Assembly (NCBI GenBank): GCA_934636045.1
Contig: CAKTZP010000007.1
Location: 1-30,748 of the forward strand
DNA: 30,748 bases
Source of the DNA: an uncultured Oscillospiraceae bacterium
GTDB lineage: Bacteria; Bacillota; Clostridia; Oscillospirales; Oscillospiraceae
Direction: 5' to 3'
In this document: positions 1 to 7,120 of the stretch, in pieces
Layout of the letters: each line of letters begins with the position of its first letter
Numbering within the stretch: position 1 is the first letter of the stretch
The notes under the pieces: generated by a model
What the model was told of the DNA's origin: nothing
Database searches by the model: none
The model's input: only the letters and a program-made list of their open reading frames with translations
Translations under genes and position numbers: made by a program

Positions 1-63
1 GACCCGGCCTATCGCCGCATCGACGTCGATACCGAGACGGGCAAGGTCTCCGGCCTGTTCTAA
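1..63 (+). CDS. fhs: Formate--tetrahydrofolate ligase, C-terminal end (partial)
   Basis: Only the last 20 codons and the TAA stop are in the window. They read DPAYRRIDVDTETGKVSGLF, which resembles the usual C-terminus of formate-THF ligase (…IDVD..GKI.GLF). The enzyme makes 10-formyl-THF from formate, THF and ATP in the cytoplasm. The next two genes encode the following two steps, methenyl-THF cyclohydrolase and methylene-THF dehydrogenase, which strongly supports the call. The tail is seen directly; the identification rests on family recall plus context, because no catalytic motif is in view. Confidence 0.8.
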   Translation, partial: DPAYRRIDVDTETGKVSGLF

Positions 64-74
64 TCTCAAGCTCC

Positions 75-105
75 AAAAGCTCCGGCGATTTTCGCCGGAG
101 CTTTT
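75..105 (+). terminator. Rho-independent terminator after fhs
   Basis: A 13-bp perfect stem (AAAAGCTCCGGCG pairing with CGCCGGAGCTTTT) closes a 5-nt loop and ends in TTTT. It lies 12 nt after the fhs stop, so fchA-folD may have their own promoter or be reached by readthrough. Confidence 0.85.
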
Positions 106-143
106 CCCGGATATTCCGAATATAACGGAAATGCCGGCAACTC

Positions 144-169
144 ACTATTCACTATTCACTATTCACTCA
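144..169 (+). repeat. Tandem heptamer ACTATTC x3
   Basis: Three perfect ACTATTC units plus a partial fourth lie just before the fchA ribosome binding site (AAGGAG at 171-176). A degenerate relative (ATTATTC, ATTATTC, ACTATCC) occurs at about 29263-29286, so this is a small dispersed low-complexity repeat. No function is evident. Confidence 0.6.
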
Positions 170-185
170 TAAGGAGAACATCATT

Positions 186-806
186 ATGGATATGACCACA
201 AAATCCTGCCGCGAGTTTGTCACGGTTCTGGCCTCGAATGAGCCTGCGCCCGGCGGCGGCGGCGCTGCCGCGCTCGTCGGCGCGATCGGCACAGCACTGG
301 GCAACATGGTCGGCTCGCTGACCGTCGGCAAGAAAAAATACGCCGACGTCGAGGCCGAGATCGTCGCCCTGATGAAAAAATGCGACGCCCTGCAGACCGA
401 GCTTCTGGATCAGGTGCCCGCCGATGCCGAGGGCTTCGTCCCGCTGGCCAAGGCCTACGGCATTCCCAAGGACGACCCCACCCGCGAGACGGTGCTCGAG
501 GAAGCGACCGTCATCGCCTGCAAGGTGCCGGTGCACATCATGGAGCTGTGCTGCGAGGCGCTCGAGGCCATCAAGACCTTTGCCGACAAGGGCAGCCGTC
601 TTGCCGTTTCGGACGCAGGCTGCGGCGCGGTCATCGTGAAGTCCGCCCTGCAGGCGGCGTCTCTGAACGTCTTTATCAACACCAAAACTCTGAAAAACCG
701 CGCCTATGCCGACGAGCTGAACGCAAAGTGCCTGTCCATGCTCGATACCTACGGCAAGCTGGCCGACGAGATCTTTGAGACCGTGAAGAACGGCTTCTTC
801 AAATAA
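186..806 (+). CDS. fchA: Methenyl-THF cyclohydrolase (cyclodeaminase/cyclohydrolase family)
   Basis: This 206-residue protein belongs to the formiminotransferase-cyclodeaminase C-terminal (FTCD_C) family and probably interconverts 10-formyl-THF and 5,10-methenyl-THF. The family signature is near the N-terminus: a glycine-rich segment around residues 18-24 (APGGGGAAALVGA) followed by the GNMVGSLTVGKKKY helix. Length is normal for a stand-alone cyclohydrolase. AAGGAG sits 9 nt before the ATG. It lies between fhs and folD, with 17 nt to folD and that gene's own GGAGAG. The neighbouring FolD appears to lack cyclohydrolase residues, so FchA is probably the main cyclohydrolase here. A glutamate or histidine formimino-cyclodeaminase role is possible for the family but does not fit the neighbours. 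Confidence 0.88.
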   Translation: MDMTTKSCREFVTVLASNEPAPGGGGAAALVGAIGTALGNMVGSLTVGKKKYADVEAEIVALMKKCDALQTELLDQVPADAEGFVPLAKAYGIPKDDPTRETVLEEATVIACKVPVHIMELCCEALEAIKTFADKGSRLAVSDAGCGAVIVKSALQAASLNVFINTKTLKNRAYADELNAKCLSMLDTYGKLADEIFETVKNGFFK

Positions 807-823
807 AAAAGGAGAGAACCACA

Positions 824-1702
824 ATGGCAAAACAGCTTTTGGGCAAGGAAGTTACCGATGCCCTGAACGCGAAATTGATCGACCGCACCGCCGCTCTGAA
901 GGAGAAGGGCGTTACCCCCACCCTCGGCATTCTCCGCATCGGCGAAAACCCCAGCGACCTGTCCTATGAAAAGGGCGCAACGAAGCGCGCCGAGCTCATC
1001 GGCATCGAGGTCAAGAAGTTTGTTCTTCCCGAGGATGCGACGAAGGAAGCCGTCCTCGCCGAAATCGATCAGCTCAACGCCGATCCCTCGATTCACGGCG
1101 TGCTGATGTTCCGCCCGCTGCCCAAGCACCTCAAGGCGGACACCGACGAAATCTGCAACCGCCTCGACCCCAAGAAGGACGTCGACTGCATGACCGACCT
1201 GTCCAATGCGGGCGTTTTTGAGGGCCGCGCCGATCTGGGCTTTGCGCCCTGCACCCCCGCCGCCTGCATGGAGATTCTGGACTACTACGGCATTGACTGC
1301 AAGGGTAAGAACGCCGTCGTCATCGGCCGCAGCCTCGTCGTCGGCAAGCCCGCCGCAATGATGCTCATGGGCAAAAACGCCACCGTCACCGTCTGCCACA
1401 CCAAAACCGTCAACACGGCCGAAATTTGCCGCAGCGCCGACATTCTCGTCTCCGCCGCGGGCGTTCTGAACTCGCTGACGAAGGACTTTGTCCGCCCGGG
1501 TCAGATCGTGATCGATGTCTCCATCAACTGGGATGAGAACAAGCCCAACGCACGCGGCACGCTCGGCGCGATCGCGGGCGACGCGGTGTTCTCCGAGGTC
1601 GAGCCAATCGTCGAGGCGATCACGCCCGTCCCCGGCGGCGTGGGCAGCGTGACCACCTCCGTGCTGATGAAGCACGTCATCGAGGCCGCCGAACGCGCGT
1701 AA
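824..1702 (+). CDS. folD: Methylene-THF dehydrogenase FolD, cyclohydrolase residues missing
   Basis: The 292-residue protein aligns without gaps to the FolD/MTHFD fold in the regions checked. It has Y48 in the substrate site, VVIGRSLVVGKP (165-176) in the Rossmann domain, KDVD (118-121) and PVPGGVG (268-274). Two residues that the bifunctional enzymes use for cyclohydrolase activity are different: the position of human Lys56 is Ala52 (YEKGA in place of YxxxK), and the position of human Gln100 is Phe96 (GVLMFRPLP in place of GxLVQLPLP). Asp121, matching human Asp125, is kept. Expected activity is therefore oxidation/reduction between methylene- and methenyl-THF only, with FchA next door doing the hydrolysis. 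It lies 18 nt before the DUF1576 gene, probably in one operon. Cofactor preference (NAD or NADP) is not settled by the sequence. Confidence 0.93.
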   Translation: MAKQLLGKEVTDALNAKLIDRTAALKEKGVTPTLGILRIGENPSDLSYEKGATKRAELIGIEVKKFVLPEDATKEAVLAEIDQLNADPSIHGVLMFRPLPKHLKADTDEICNRLDPKKDVDCMTDLSNAGVFEGRADLGFAPCTPAACMEILDYYGIDCKGKNAVVIGRSLVVGKPAAMMLMGKNATVTVCHTKTVNTAEICRSADILVSAAGVLNSLTKDFVRPGQIVIDVSINWDENKPNARGTLGAIAGDAVFSEVEPIVEAITPVPGGVGSVTTSVLMKHVIEAAERA

Positions 1703-1720
1703 CTCCGAGGTGGTTTTCCC

Positions 1721-3055
1721 ATGACTAAGCTGAAGAACATGGGGGAAAGCGGCTTTTTAAAGCTCGTTTTCGCCCTCTTTACGCTGGCGTTTCTCGTCGC
1801 CGCCGTGGTCATGCCCGACCGCGGCACGATGCTCGAGGGCTTCGCCAACATTCAAAAGCTGACCTGCAAGGTCTCCACCAACAATTTTGACAACGGCGGC
1901 TATGCCGGCGCGTTCCTCAACGCCGGGCTGGTCTGCCTCGCTCTGACCGTGCTCTACTGTCTGCCGAAGGTCAAGGCCAACGCCGTGTCCTTCCTCGCAT
2001 TCGTGCTGACGGCGGGCTTCACCTTCTGGGGCATCAATCTGGTCAACGTATGGTTCGGCTTTGTCGGCGTGCTGCTGTACTGCGCGGTCAAGCGCGTCAG
2101 CCCCGCGTCGCAGGTCAACGCCATGCTCTTTACCACCGGCCTTGCGCCGCTGATCTCCGACCTGCTGCTGCGCTATCCGCACGAGGAGGCTGTCGGCTTC
2201 CACTGGGCGGGGCTGCTGCTGGCGCTGGGCGTCGGCGTGTTCATCGGCTTTTTGCTTCCCTTCGGCCTCGGCCATTCGCCGAAGATGCATCGGGGCTTTT
2301 CGCTCTATAACGCAGCAATTCCCCTCGGCCTGACGGCGTTTTTCCTGCGGGCGGTGCTGTATAAGGTGCTGGGCGTGGCCGTCCCCGGCGGCGCGACGAC
2401 CAGTCTGGACGTTGCCTCATGGCCGATCTCGAACATTTTCTGCTTTGCCCTGTTTGGGCTGTGCATCGTGCTGGCGCTCGTGCTGGGCGCGACGCCGAAG
2501 CACTATTGGGCGCTCATCAAGGACAGCGGCTACGGTGCCGACTTTGCGCAGAAATACGGCAACGCGACCTTCCTGATGAACGTCGGCGTGTACGGTCTGT
2601 TTATCGTGCTATACTATAATGTGATCGGCGCGACGTTCAACGCCGTCACCTTCGGCTGCATTTTCTGCATGCTCTCGTGCGCCTGCTCGGGCAGCCACCC
2701 GCGCAACGTCCTGCCGATCATGCTGGGCTACGTCGCAATGTCGTTTATTATGAAGTGGCTGAGCGTAAGCGTGCTGGGCATGGAATTTGCGCAGGCCATC
2801 AACGCGCAGGCCATCGTCGTCGGCCTCTGCTTTGCCAATGCGCTTTCCCCCATCTCCGGCAAATACGGCTGGGGCGCGGGCGTTCTGGCCGGCGCGGCGC
2901 ATTATCTGCTCGTTACCAGCGTGCCCGACCTGCACGGCGGCTTCTGCCTGTACAACGGCGGCTTCACCGCGGGCTTCATCTGCATGATCTTCGTCCCCGT
3001 CCTCGAAGACCTCTTCCGCACCAAGGACGAACGCCGCCCCGCAAAATCCAAATAA
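1721..3055 (+). CDS. DUF1576 integral membrane protein
   Basis: This 444-residue, very hydrophobic protein has roughly ten to eleven predicted membrane spans and a basic C-terminus. It looks like the DUF1576 family, whose members carry two related halves: NFDNGGYAGAFLNAG (about 55-69) with GINLVNVWFG in the first, and KYGNATFLMNVGVYG (about 279-293) with a following CACSGSHPRN segment in the second. Function is unknown; the polytopic, internally duplicated layout suggests a transporter or channel. The start follows folD by 18 nt with GAGGTGG upstream, and a terminator follows the stop, so it is the last gene of the one-carbon group. A role in moving a folate-pathway substrate such as formate would be inference from position only. 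Confidence 0.75.
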   Translation: MTKLKNMGESGFLKLVFALFTLAFLVAAVVMPDRGTMLEGFANIQKLTCKVSTNNFDNGGYAGAFLNAGLVCLALTVLYCLPKVKANAVSFLAFVLTAGFTFWGINLVNVWFGFVGVLLYCAVKRVSPASQVNAMLFTTGLAPLISDLLLRYPHEEAVGFHWAGLLLALGVGVFIGFLLPFGLGHSPKMHRGFSLYNAAIPLGLTAFFLRAVLYKVLGVAVPGGATTSLDVASWPISNIFCFALFGLCIVLALVLGATPKHYWALIKDSGYGADFAQKYGNATFLMNVGVYGLFIVLYYNVIGATFNAVTFGCIFCMLSCACSGSHPRNVLPIMLGYVAMSFIMKWLSVSVLGMEFAQAINAQAIVVGLCFANALSPISGKYGWGAGVLAGAAHYLLVTSVPDLHGGFCLYNGGFTAGFICMIFVPVLEDLFRTKDERRPAKSK

Positions 3056-3058
3056 GCA

Positions 3059-3095
3059 AAACCCCCGGAGTCGAAAAAATCGGCTCCGGGGGTTT
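3059..3095 (+). terminator. Bidirectional terminator between DUF1576 gene and rqcP
   Basis: AAACCCCCGGAG (3059-3070) pairs with CTCCGGGGGTTT (3084-3095), with four further pairs inside (TCGA/TCGG). It has A-runs on one side and T-runs on the other. The two genes converge on it, so it can serve both strands. Confidence 0.85.
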
Positions 3096-3102
3096 GATTC
3101 AT

Positions 3103-3348
3103 TTATTCTGCCAGCTCGCGGTACATGGCGGAGGCGTCGTCCTTGCGGACGGCTTCGGCCACGGCGAGGACTTCGACGGCCACGGTGCGGCTGCCAAAGG
3201 CGATGCGGATCACGTCGCCGACCTTCACGTCATAAGACGCCTTGGCCGGGCGGTCGTTGACGGTGACGCGCGCGTTGTCGCAGGCGTCGTTGGCCACGGT
3301 GCGCCGCTTGATTAGCCGCGAGACCTTGAGATATTTGTCCAGTCGCAT
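3103..3348 (-). CDS. rqcP: RqcP/YabO-type S4-domain RNA-binding protein
   Basis: This 81-residue protein is almost entirely one S4 domain. It starts MRLDKYLKVSRLIKRRTVA and continues with V(T)VNDRPAKASYDVKVGDVI, the usual S4 layout. Size and sequence match B. subtilis YabO, now RqcP, which binds 23S rRNA and the peptidyl-tRNA on split 50S subunits and helps RqcH add alanine tails during ribosome quality control. AGGAG precedes the ATG. It sits downstream of HU, as yabO often does in Firmicutes. A general Hsp15-like role is the alternative. RqcH is not in this window. Confidence 0.85.
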   Translation of the reverse strand: MRLDKYLKVSRLIKRRTVANDACDNARVTVNDRPAKASYDVKVGDVIRIAFGSRTVAVEVLAVAEAVRKDDASAMYRELAE

Positions 3349-3421
3349 GGTTTACTCCTAACGATACGAAAGCAGAGGCTGCTTGCACAGACCGAGCACT
3401 TACCATATCCAGTGGGGAAAC

Positions 3422-3459
3422 GGATTGCCACGTCGGGCTATGCCCTCCTCGCAATGACA
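3422..3459 (-). repeat. Dispersed repeat A, copy 1
   Basis: An inverted-orientation, diverged copy of the GTCATTGCGAGG…GTGGCAATC repeat seen also at 7016, 15031, 15170, 18934, 19174 and 25360. It sits between the HU terminator and rqcP. Confidence 0.75.
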
Positions 3460-3462
3460 ATT

Positions 3463-3497
3463 AAAAACGGGACTGTAGAACCACAGCCCCGTTTTTT
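3463..3497 (-). terminator. Terminator after HU
   Basis: On the minus strand a 14-position stem with one mismatch (AAAAACGGGGCTGT against ACAGTCCCGTTTTT) closes a 6-nt loop and ends in a T-run. It starts 7 nt after the HU stop, so much HU transcription should end before rqcP. Confidence 0.8.
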
Positions 3498-3503
3498 GCA
3501 AAA

Positions 3504-3779
3504 TTACTTCGCAACGGCATCCTTGAGCGCCTTGCCTGCCTTGAAAACAGGAACGCGGGTCGCCGGGATCTCAATGGTTTCCTTGGTCTTGGGGTTGCGG
3601 CCCATGCGGGCTTCGCGGGTCTTGGACTCAAAGGAGCCAAAGCCAACGAGCTGCACCTTGTCGCCCTTGACCATCGCGTCAGTCAGCGAGTCAACAACAG
3701 CGGCGAGTGCCTTTTCGGCGTCCTTCTTGGACAGGCCGGACTTTTCCGCAACGGCCGTGATCAGTTCAGTTTTGTTCAT
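3504..3779 (-). CDS. hup: HU family DNA-binding protein
   Basis: A 91-residue, complete HU. It begins MNKTELITAVAEKSGLSKKDAE and has the GFGSFESKTREARMGRNPKT segment (residues about 46-65), where the arm carries the R-x-x-R-x-G-R-N-P motif that bends DNA, and it ends FKAGKALKDAV. HU is the main nucleoid protein and works as a dimer. AAAGAGG lies upstream of the ATG. It is preceded by a leader of about 110 nt with two strong hairpins and a plausible promoter (3895-3923), and followed by its own terminator, which fits high independent expression. SpoVB-type flippase, HU and RqcP in this order recall yabM-mazG-hup-yabO, with mazG missing. Confidence 0.97.
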   Translation of the reverse strand: MNKTELITAVAEKSGLSKKDAEKALAAVVDSLTDAMVKGDKVQLVGFGSFESKTREARMGRNPKTKETIEIPATRVPVFKAGKALKDAVAK

Positions 3780-3824
3780 GGTAGTACCTCTTTCTAAAAT
3801 AAAATATCATGTTGTTCCCCGGTC

Positions 3825-3868
3825 GCTCCGACCCGATCGGCGGAGCAGGCAGCCAAAGCGAGGGCTGC
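3825..3868 (-). promoter_or_regulatory. Structured 5' leader of HU
   Basis: Two inverted repeats lie in the leader. GCTCCG (3825-3830) pairs with CGGAGC (3841-3846), and GCAGCC (3849-3854) pairs with GGCTGC (3863-3868). They could stabilise the mRNA or control translation. No known leader family was recognised. Confidence 0.4.
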
Positions 3869-3894
3869 GATACCGGCAAATTCCCTGCCTATAA

Positions 3895-3923
3895 AATTTA
3901 CCACAAATCACGCAATTACGCAA
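3895..3923 (-). promoter_or_regulatory. Probable HU promoter
   Basis: On the minus strand TTGCGT (3923-3918) and TAAATT (3900-3895) are separated by 17 nt, and predict a start near 3888. The leader would be about 110 nt. Confidence 0.5.
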
Positions 3924-3941
3924 GTAAAAAATTGGTATTTT

Positions 3942-5633
3942 TCATTGTAATCTAAGGATTTTCGCAAATTTTTCTCCCTTGGGCAGCAGCAGGCAATCCT
4001 CGTAGGTGATTGCCTTCAGAGCGATGACCAGTAGCGCGTAAACCACAACTGCCGCTGCGATCGCGCCGAGGCAGCAAAGCGCCGTACTGGCGATCACCTT
4101 ACCCAACAGCGAGTAGCTCACGTAAGCACCCACGCCCATCACGAGCGCAGCTACGCCGGTCTTCCAGATGCGCGGCAGCAGCTTTGGCGGCTCGTCGAGC
4201 ACGCGGCGCATGGCGATCAGGTTCAGAAGCATGATGACAAGGAAGCAAACGAACGTGCCGATCGGCGCACCGACGATGGCGATGTCCGGATTGCCGACAA
4301 GGATGAAGTTGACGCCCAACTTCGCAAGGCCGCCGATGAGCGTGTTGATGACCGGCAGCACCATGTGATTGTGCGCCTGCATGATGGCGGTGGTCATGGT
4401 CGTGATGCTGTTGATGAGCACCGTGGGCGCCAGCAGCGCCAGCAGCCACGCGGCAATGCCCAGCTTTTCGCCGGAATAGCGGCCGAGCAGCGCCATGATC
4501 GGCTCGGCCAGCACCAGCAGGCCGACCGTGCACGGCATGGCGATCAGGCTCATCAGCCGCAGGGACGAATCCTGCACCATCTTCACGCCCTTGGCGTCCT
4601 GCAGCGTCAAGTGGCTCGTAATGGCCGGGATGATCGCCGCGGTAATGCACGGGATAAAGGCCGTCGGCAGGTTAAAGATCGTCTGCGCGAAGGAATAAAT
4701 GCCCTTGCCGATGGAGGACGCATGCTCTGCGAGGGTAACGGTCGCGGTGCGGCTCGTATCCTGCGCAGCAATGGCCAGCAGGCGTCCCATAACGTTCAGC
4801 GCCTCGGGGTTGGTCTTTTCCGCCGCGACGACCATGCGCCAGTTGACGGTAGCGGCGTCGAGCAGATTGATCAGCTGCAGACCCGCTGCACCGATGGTAA
4901 TCGGCACGGCAATGGCCAGCAGCGCCTTGAGGGTCTTGCCGAAGGGCTCCGCCTTGCCGCCGAGGGCAGCGACCTCTCTGCGGTTGCGCAGATAGCGGAG
5001 AAACACATACAGCGCCGAAAGCCCGGCGCCCAGCGTGATGCCGAGGATGGTCGCGCCGGAGGCCAGCGCCGGATCGTCCCACCTGCGCATGACCAGCCAC
5101 GCAAAGCTCAGGCCGAGGAAGAGCTTACCCAGTGCCTCGATGATCTGGCTGACAGCCGTCGGGCGCATGTCGCCCTGCCCTTGGAAGAAGCCGCGGAAGG
5201 CCGACGACAGGCAGATGAACAGCACTGCCGGGCCGAGCGTCAGGATAGAATACCACGTCTGCGGGCTGTGCATCAGCTCCTCCGCCAAAAGCCGTGGGAA
5301 GCAGACCATCACCAGCGTTCCGAGCAGGCCGACGACCAGATACGAGCTCAGCGCGGCGCGGAAAATGCGCTGCATCTGGCGGCCGTTGTTGAGCGTGCGC
5401 GCCTCGGAGACCATGCGGCTCATGGCGACGGGCAGGCCGGTCGTCGAGAGCACCAAAAGGAACGAATAGATGTCATAGGCGTTGCTGAAATAGCCGTAGC
5501 CCGCGTCGCCGATGACGTTTTTCAGCGGAATTTTATAGAACATTCCGATGACCTTGACGATGATCGTCGAAATCGACAAAATCGCCGCCCCGGTCAGAAA
5601 GTTTTGCTTTTTGGCAATGCGTTTTTCTTCCAA
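3942..5633 (-). CDS. SpoVB/MurJ-type polysaccharide or lipid flippase
   Basis: This 563-residue protein has the MATE/MVF fold of the polysaccharide-transporter families: about 14 predicted membrane helices, the N-terminal FLTGAAILSISTIIVKVIGMFYKIPL segment, and the GDAGYGYFSNAYDIYSFLLVLSTTGLPVAMSRMVSEA block (about 41-77) typical of SpoVB/YabM. It probably moves an undecaprenyl-linked precursor (peptidoglycan or spore cortex) across the membrane. The start is TTG at 5633, 2 nt after the stop of the amidohydrolase, with GGAAGG upstream, so the two are likely translationally coupled. HU follows downstream, as with B. subtilis yabM. A MurJ role in vegetative growth cannot be separated from a sporulation role here. 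Confidence 0.85.
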   Translation of the reverse strand: MEEKRIAKKQNFLTGAAILSISTIIVKVIGMFYKIPLKNVIGDAGYGYFSNAYDIYSFLLVLSTTGLPVAMSRMVSEARTLNNGRQMQRIFRAALSSYLVVGLLGTLVMVCFPRLLAEELMHSPQTWYSILTLGPAVLFICLSSAFRGFFQGQGDMRPTAVSQIIEALGKLFLGLSFAWLVMRRWDDPALASGATILGITLGAGLSALYVFLRYLRNRREVAALGGKAEPFGKTLKALLAIAVPITIGAAGLQLINLLDAATVNWRMVVAAEKTNPEALNVMGRLLAIAAQDTSRTATVTLAEHASSIGKGIYSFAQTIFNLPTAFIPCITAAIIPAITSHLTLQDAKGVKMVQDSSLRLMSLIAMPCTVGLLVLAEPIMALLGRYSGEKLGIAAWLLALLAPTVLINSITTMTTAIMQAHNHMVLPVINTLIGGLAKLGVNFILVGNPDIAIVGAPIGTFVCFLVIMLLNLIAMRRVLDEPPKLLPRIWKTGVAALVMGVGAYVSYSLLGKVIASTALCCLGAIAAAVVVYALLVIALKAITYEDCLLLPKGEKFAKILRLQ

Positions 5634-5635
5634 GC

Positions 5636-6958
5636 TTATCCTTCCTTCTTCTCGCCGAAGAGCTTCGGCATCACATATTCTGCAAGCTCGCGGACCACGG
5701 CGTTCAGGTCGATGGTCTTATATTCGCCCGCGGCGTAGAGGATCTTGCCGCGCACCATCGTCATCACCACGTCGCTGCCCTTGGCCGAGTAGGCCAGATG
5801 GCTCATCACGTTGTGGCAGGGCATCAGGTGCGGCTGTGTGAAGTCGAGCAGCACAAGGTCGGCGTCCAGGCCGAGCTTGATCATGCCGCATTCGGCCTCG
5901 CGTCCCTGCGCCCGCGCACCGCAGACCGTCGCCATCATCAGCGCCGCCTGTGCGGGCAGCGCCTTGGGGTTCCGGCTCATGCCCTTGGCCATATAGGTCG
6001 CCGCGCGGATCTCCTCGAACATGTCGAGGTTGTTGTTCGACGCGCTCGAATCCGTGCCGAGGCAGACGTTCATGCCCGCGCGGATCATGTCCTCGACCTT
6101 GGCGCAGCCGGAGGCCAGCTTGAGGTTCGAGCAGGGGTTATGGACGGCGGAGATCTTTCGCTTGGCCAGCAGCGCCATGTCCTCCGGCTCGAGCCAGACG
6201 CAGTGCGCCGCCGCGCCGGGCATATCGAACACATGGTGGCAGTCGAGCACCTGCGCCGGCGTCAGGCCGTAGCGCTCCTTGCACTCGTCGTGCTCGCGCT
6301 TCGTCTCGGAAAGATGAATGTGCATCCGCAGGCCCTCGTTGATGCAGTATTCGCTCATTGCCTCCCACAGGCGATAGTCCGAGGTGTACTCGGCGTGGAT
6401 GCAGCCGTCGATCCTGATGCGGCCATTGTCAAAATTGTGCCACTTTTCCTTCAGCTCAACAAGCTCTCTGCACGCCGGGTGGGTGTCGAACGAGAACTCC
6501 TCGCCGAACAGCGACGCGCCGCGGGAGACGTTGGCCTTCATTCCGCTCTCTGCAACCGCCTGACAGACCTCGTCGCAGTAGAAATACATGTCCGATACCG
6601 AGGTCGTGCCGAAGCGCAGAGACTCCGCCAGCGACAGCAGCGTCGCCGCCTTGACGCACCGCGCGTCGAGCCGATCCTCCGCGGGGAAGATGTAGTCGCT
6701 CAGCCACGTTTGCAGCTCCACATCGTCGGCATAGCCGCGCATGGGCGACATGGCCAGATGCGTATGGCAGTTAATGAGGCCGGGCATGAGCACCATACCC
6801 TCGCCGTTGATGATCTTCTGCGGCTTTTCCTCCGGCGCCTTGCGGGAGAGGTAGCTGATCTTGCCGTCCGTCACGCCGACGAACGCCGAAAACAGCACCC
6901 GCAGATCCTCATCCATTGTCACAACGGTCACATTGGAAAATAAAGTATCCATGCTCAT
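5636..6958 (-). CDS. Amidohydrolase, MTA/SAH deaminase type
   Basis: A 440-residue metal-dependent hydrolase of the ATZ/TRZ subgroup. Expected metal ligands are visible: CHTH (H65, H67), HIHLSET (H215 with E218) and LGTD (D303), followed by SSASNNNLDMFEE, close to the signature of 5-methylthioadenosine/S-adenosylhomocysteine deaminases. It likely deaminates an adenine nucleoside or related purine in the cytoplasm. The ATG at 6958 was chosen because AAAGGAA lies 3 nt upstream. A longer reading to 7099 would translate repeat A (SREIATTPAGPRNDK), so it is rejected. Guanine or other nucleoside deaminases are alternatives. The downstream flippase starts 2 nt after its stop. Confidence 0.85.
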   Translation of the reverse strand: MSMDTLFSNVTVVTMDEDLRVLFSAFVGVTDGKISYLSRKAPEEKPQKIINGEGMVLMPGLINCHTHLAMSPMRGYADDVELQTWLSDYIFPAEDRLDARCVKAATLLSLAESLRFGTTSVSDMYFYCDEVCQAVAESGMKANVSRGASLFGEEFSFDTHPACRELVELKEKWHNFDNGRIRIDGCIHAEYTSDYRLWEAMSEYCINEGLRMHIHLSETKREHDECKERYGLTPAQVLDCHHVFDMPGAAAHCVWLEPEDMALLAKRKISAVHNPCSNLKLASGCAKVEDMIRAGMNVCLGTDSSASNNNLDMFEEIRAATYMAKGMSRNPKALPAQAALMMATVCGARAQGREAECGMIKLGLDADLVLLDFTQPHLMPCHNVMSHLAYSAKGSDVVMTMVRGKILYAAGEYKTIDLNAVVRELAEYVMPKLFGEKKEG

Positions 6959-7015
6959 AATTCCTTTCCGTTTCGTAATACATGCGTTGTCATTGTGCGG
7001 CAGCACCGCAGGCTT

Positions 7016-7053
7016 GTCATTGCGAGGCCCCGCAGGGGTCGTGGCAATCTCGC
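7016..7053 (+). repeat. Dispersed repeat A, copy 2
   Basis: GTCATTGCGAGGC followed by a short palindromic centre (CCCGCAGGGG) and GTGGCAATCTCGC. It lies between hemZ and the amidohydrolase. The flank to its right (to about 7090) keeps a GGCGAATTCG block also found right of the copy at 25360, so the ancestral unit is larger than the core. Confidence 0.8.
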
Positions 7054-7120
7054 GGGATCTTTTGAATCCTTTGACCACCTGCGGCGAATTCGGAAACACC
7101 CGGAATGACAGGCTGCCGTC

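Noticed and set aside
114..130. TTCCG-AATATAA-CGGAA inverted repeat before fchA as a third GntR site
   Set aside because: The half-sites resemble the gntR operator, but the spacing is 3 nt longer and no promoter was placed near it.
4365..5738. A 457-residue frame on the plus strand opposite the flippase gene, and similar long frames opposite folD, relA and recJ
   Set aside because: They are antisense shadows of high-GC genes; they are rich in Arg, Gln and His, lack ribosome sites and show no family motif.
6959..7099. N-terminal extension of the amidohydrolase
   Set aside because: It translates repeat A and lies upstream of a well-spaced ribosome site for the ATG at 6958.
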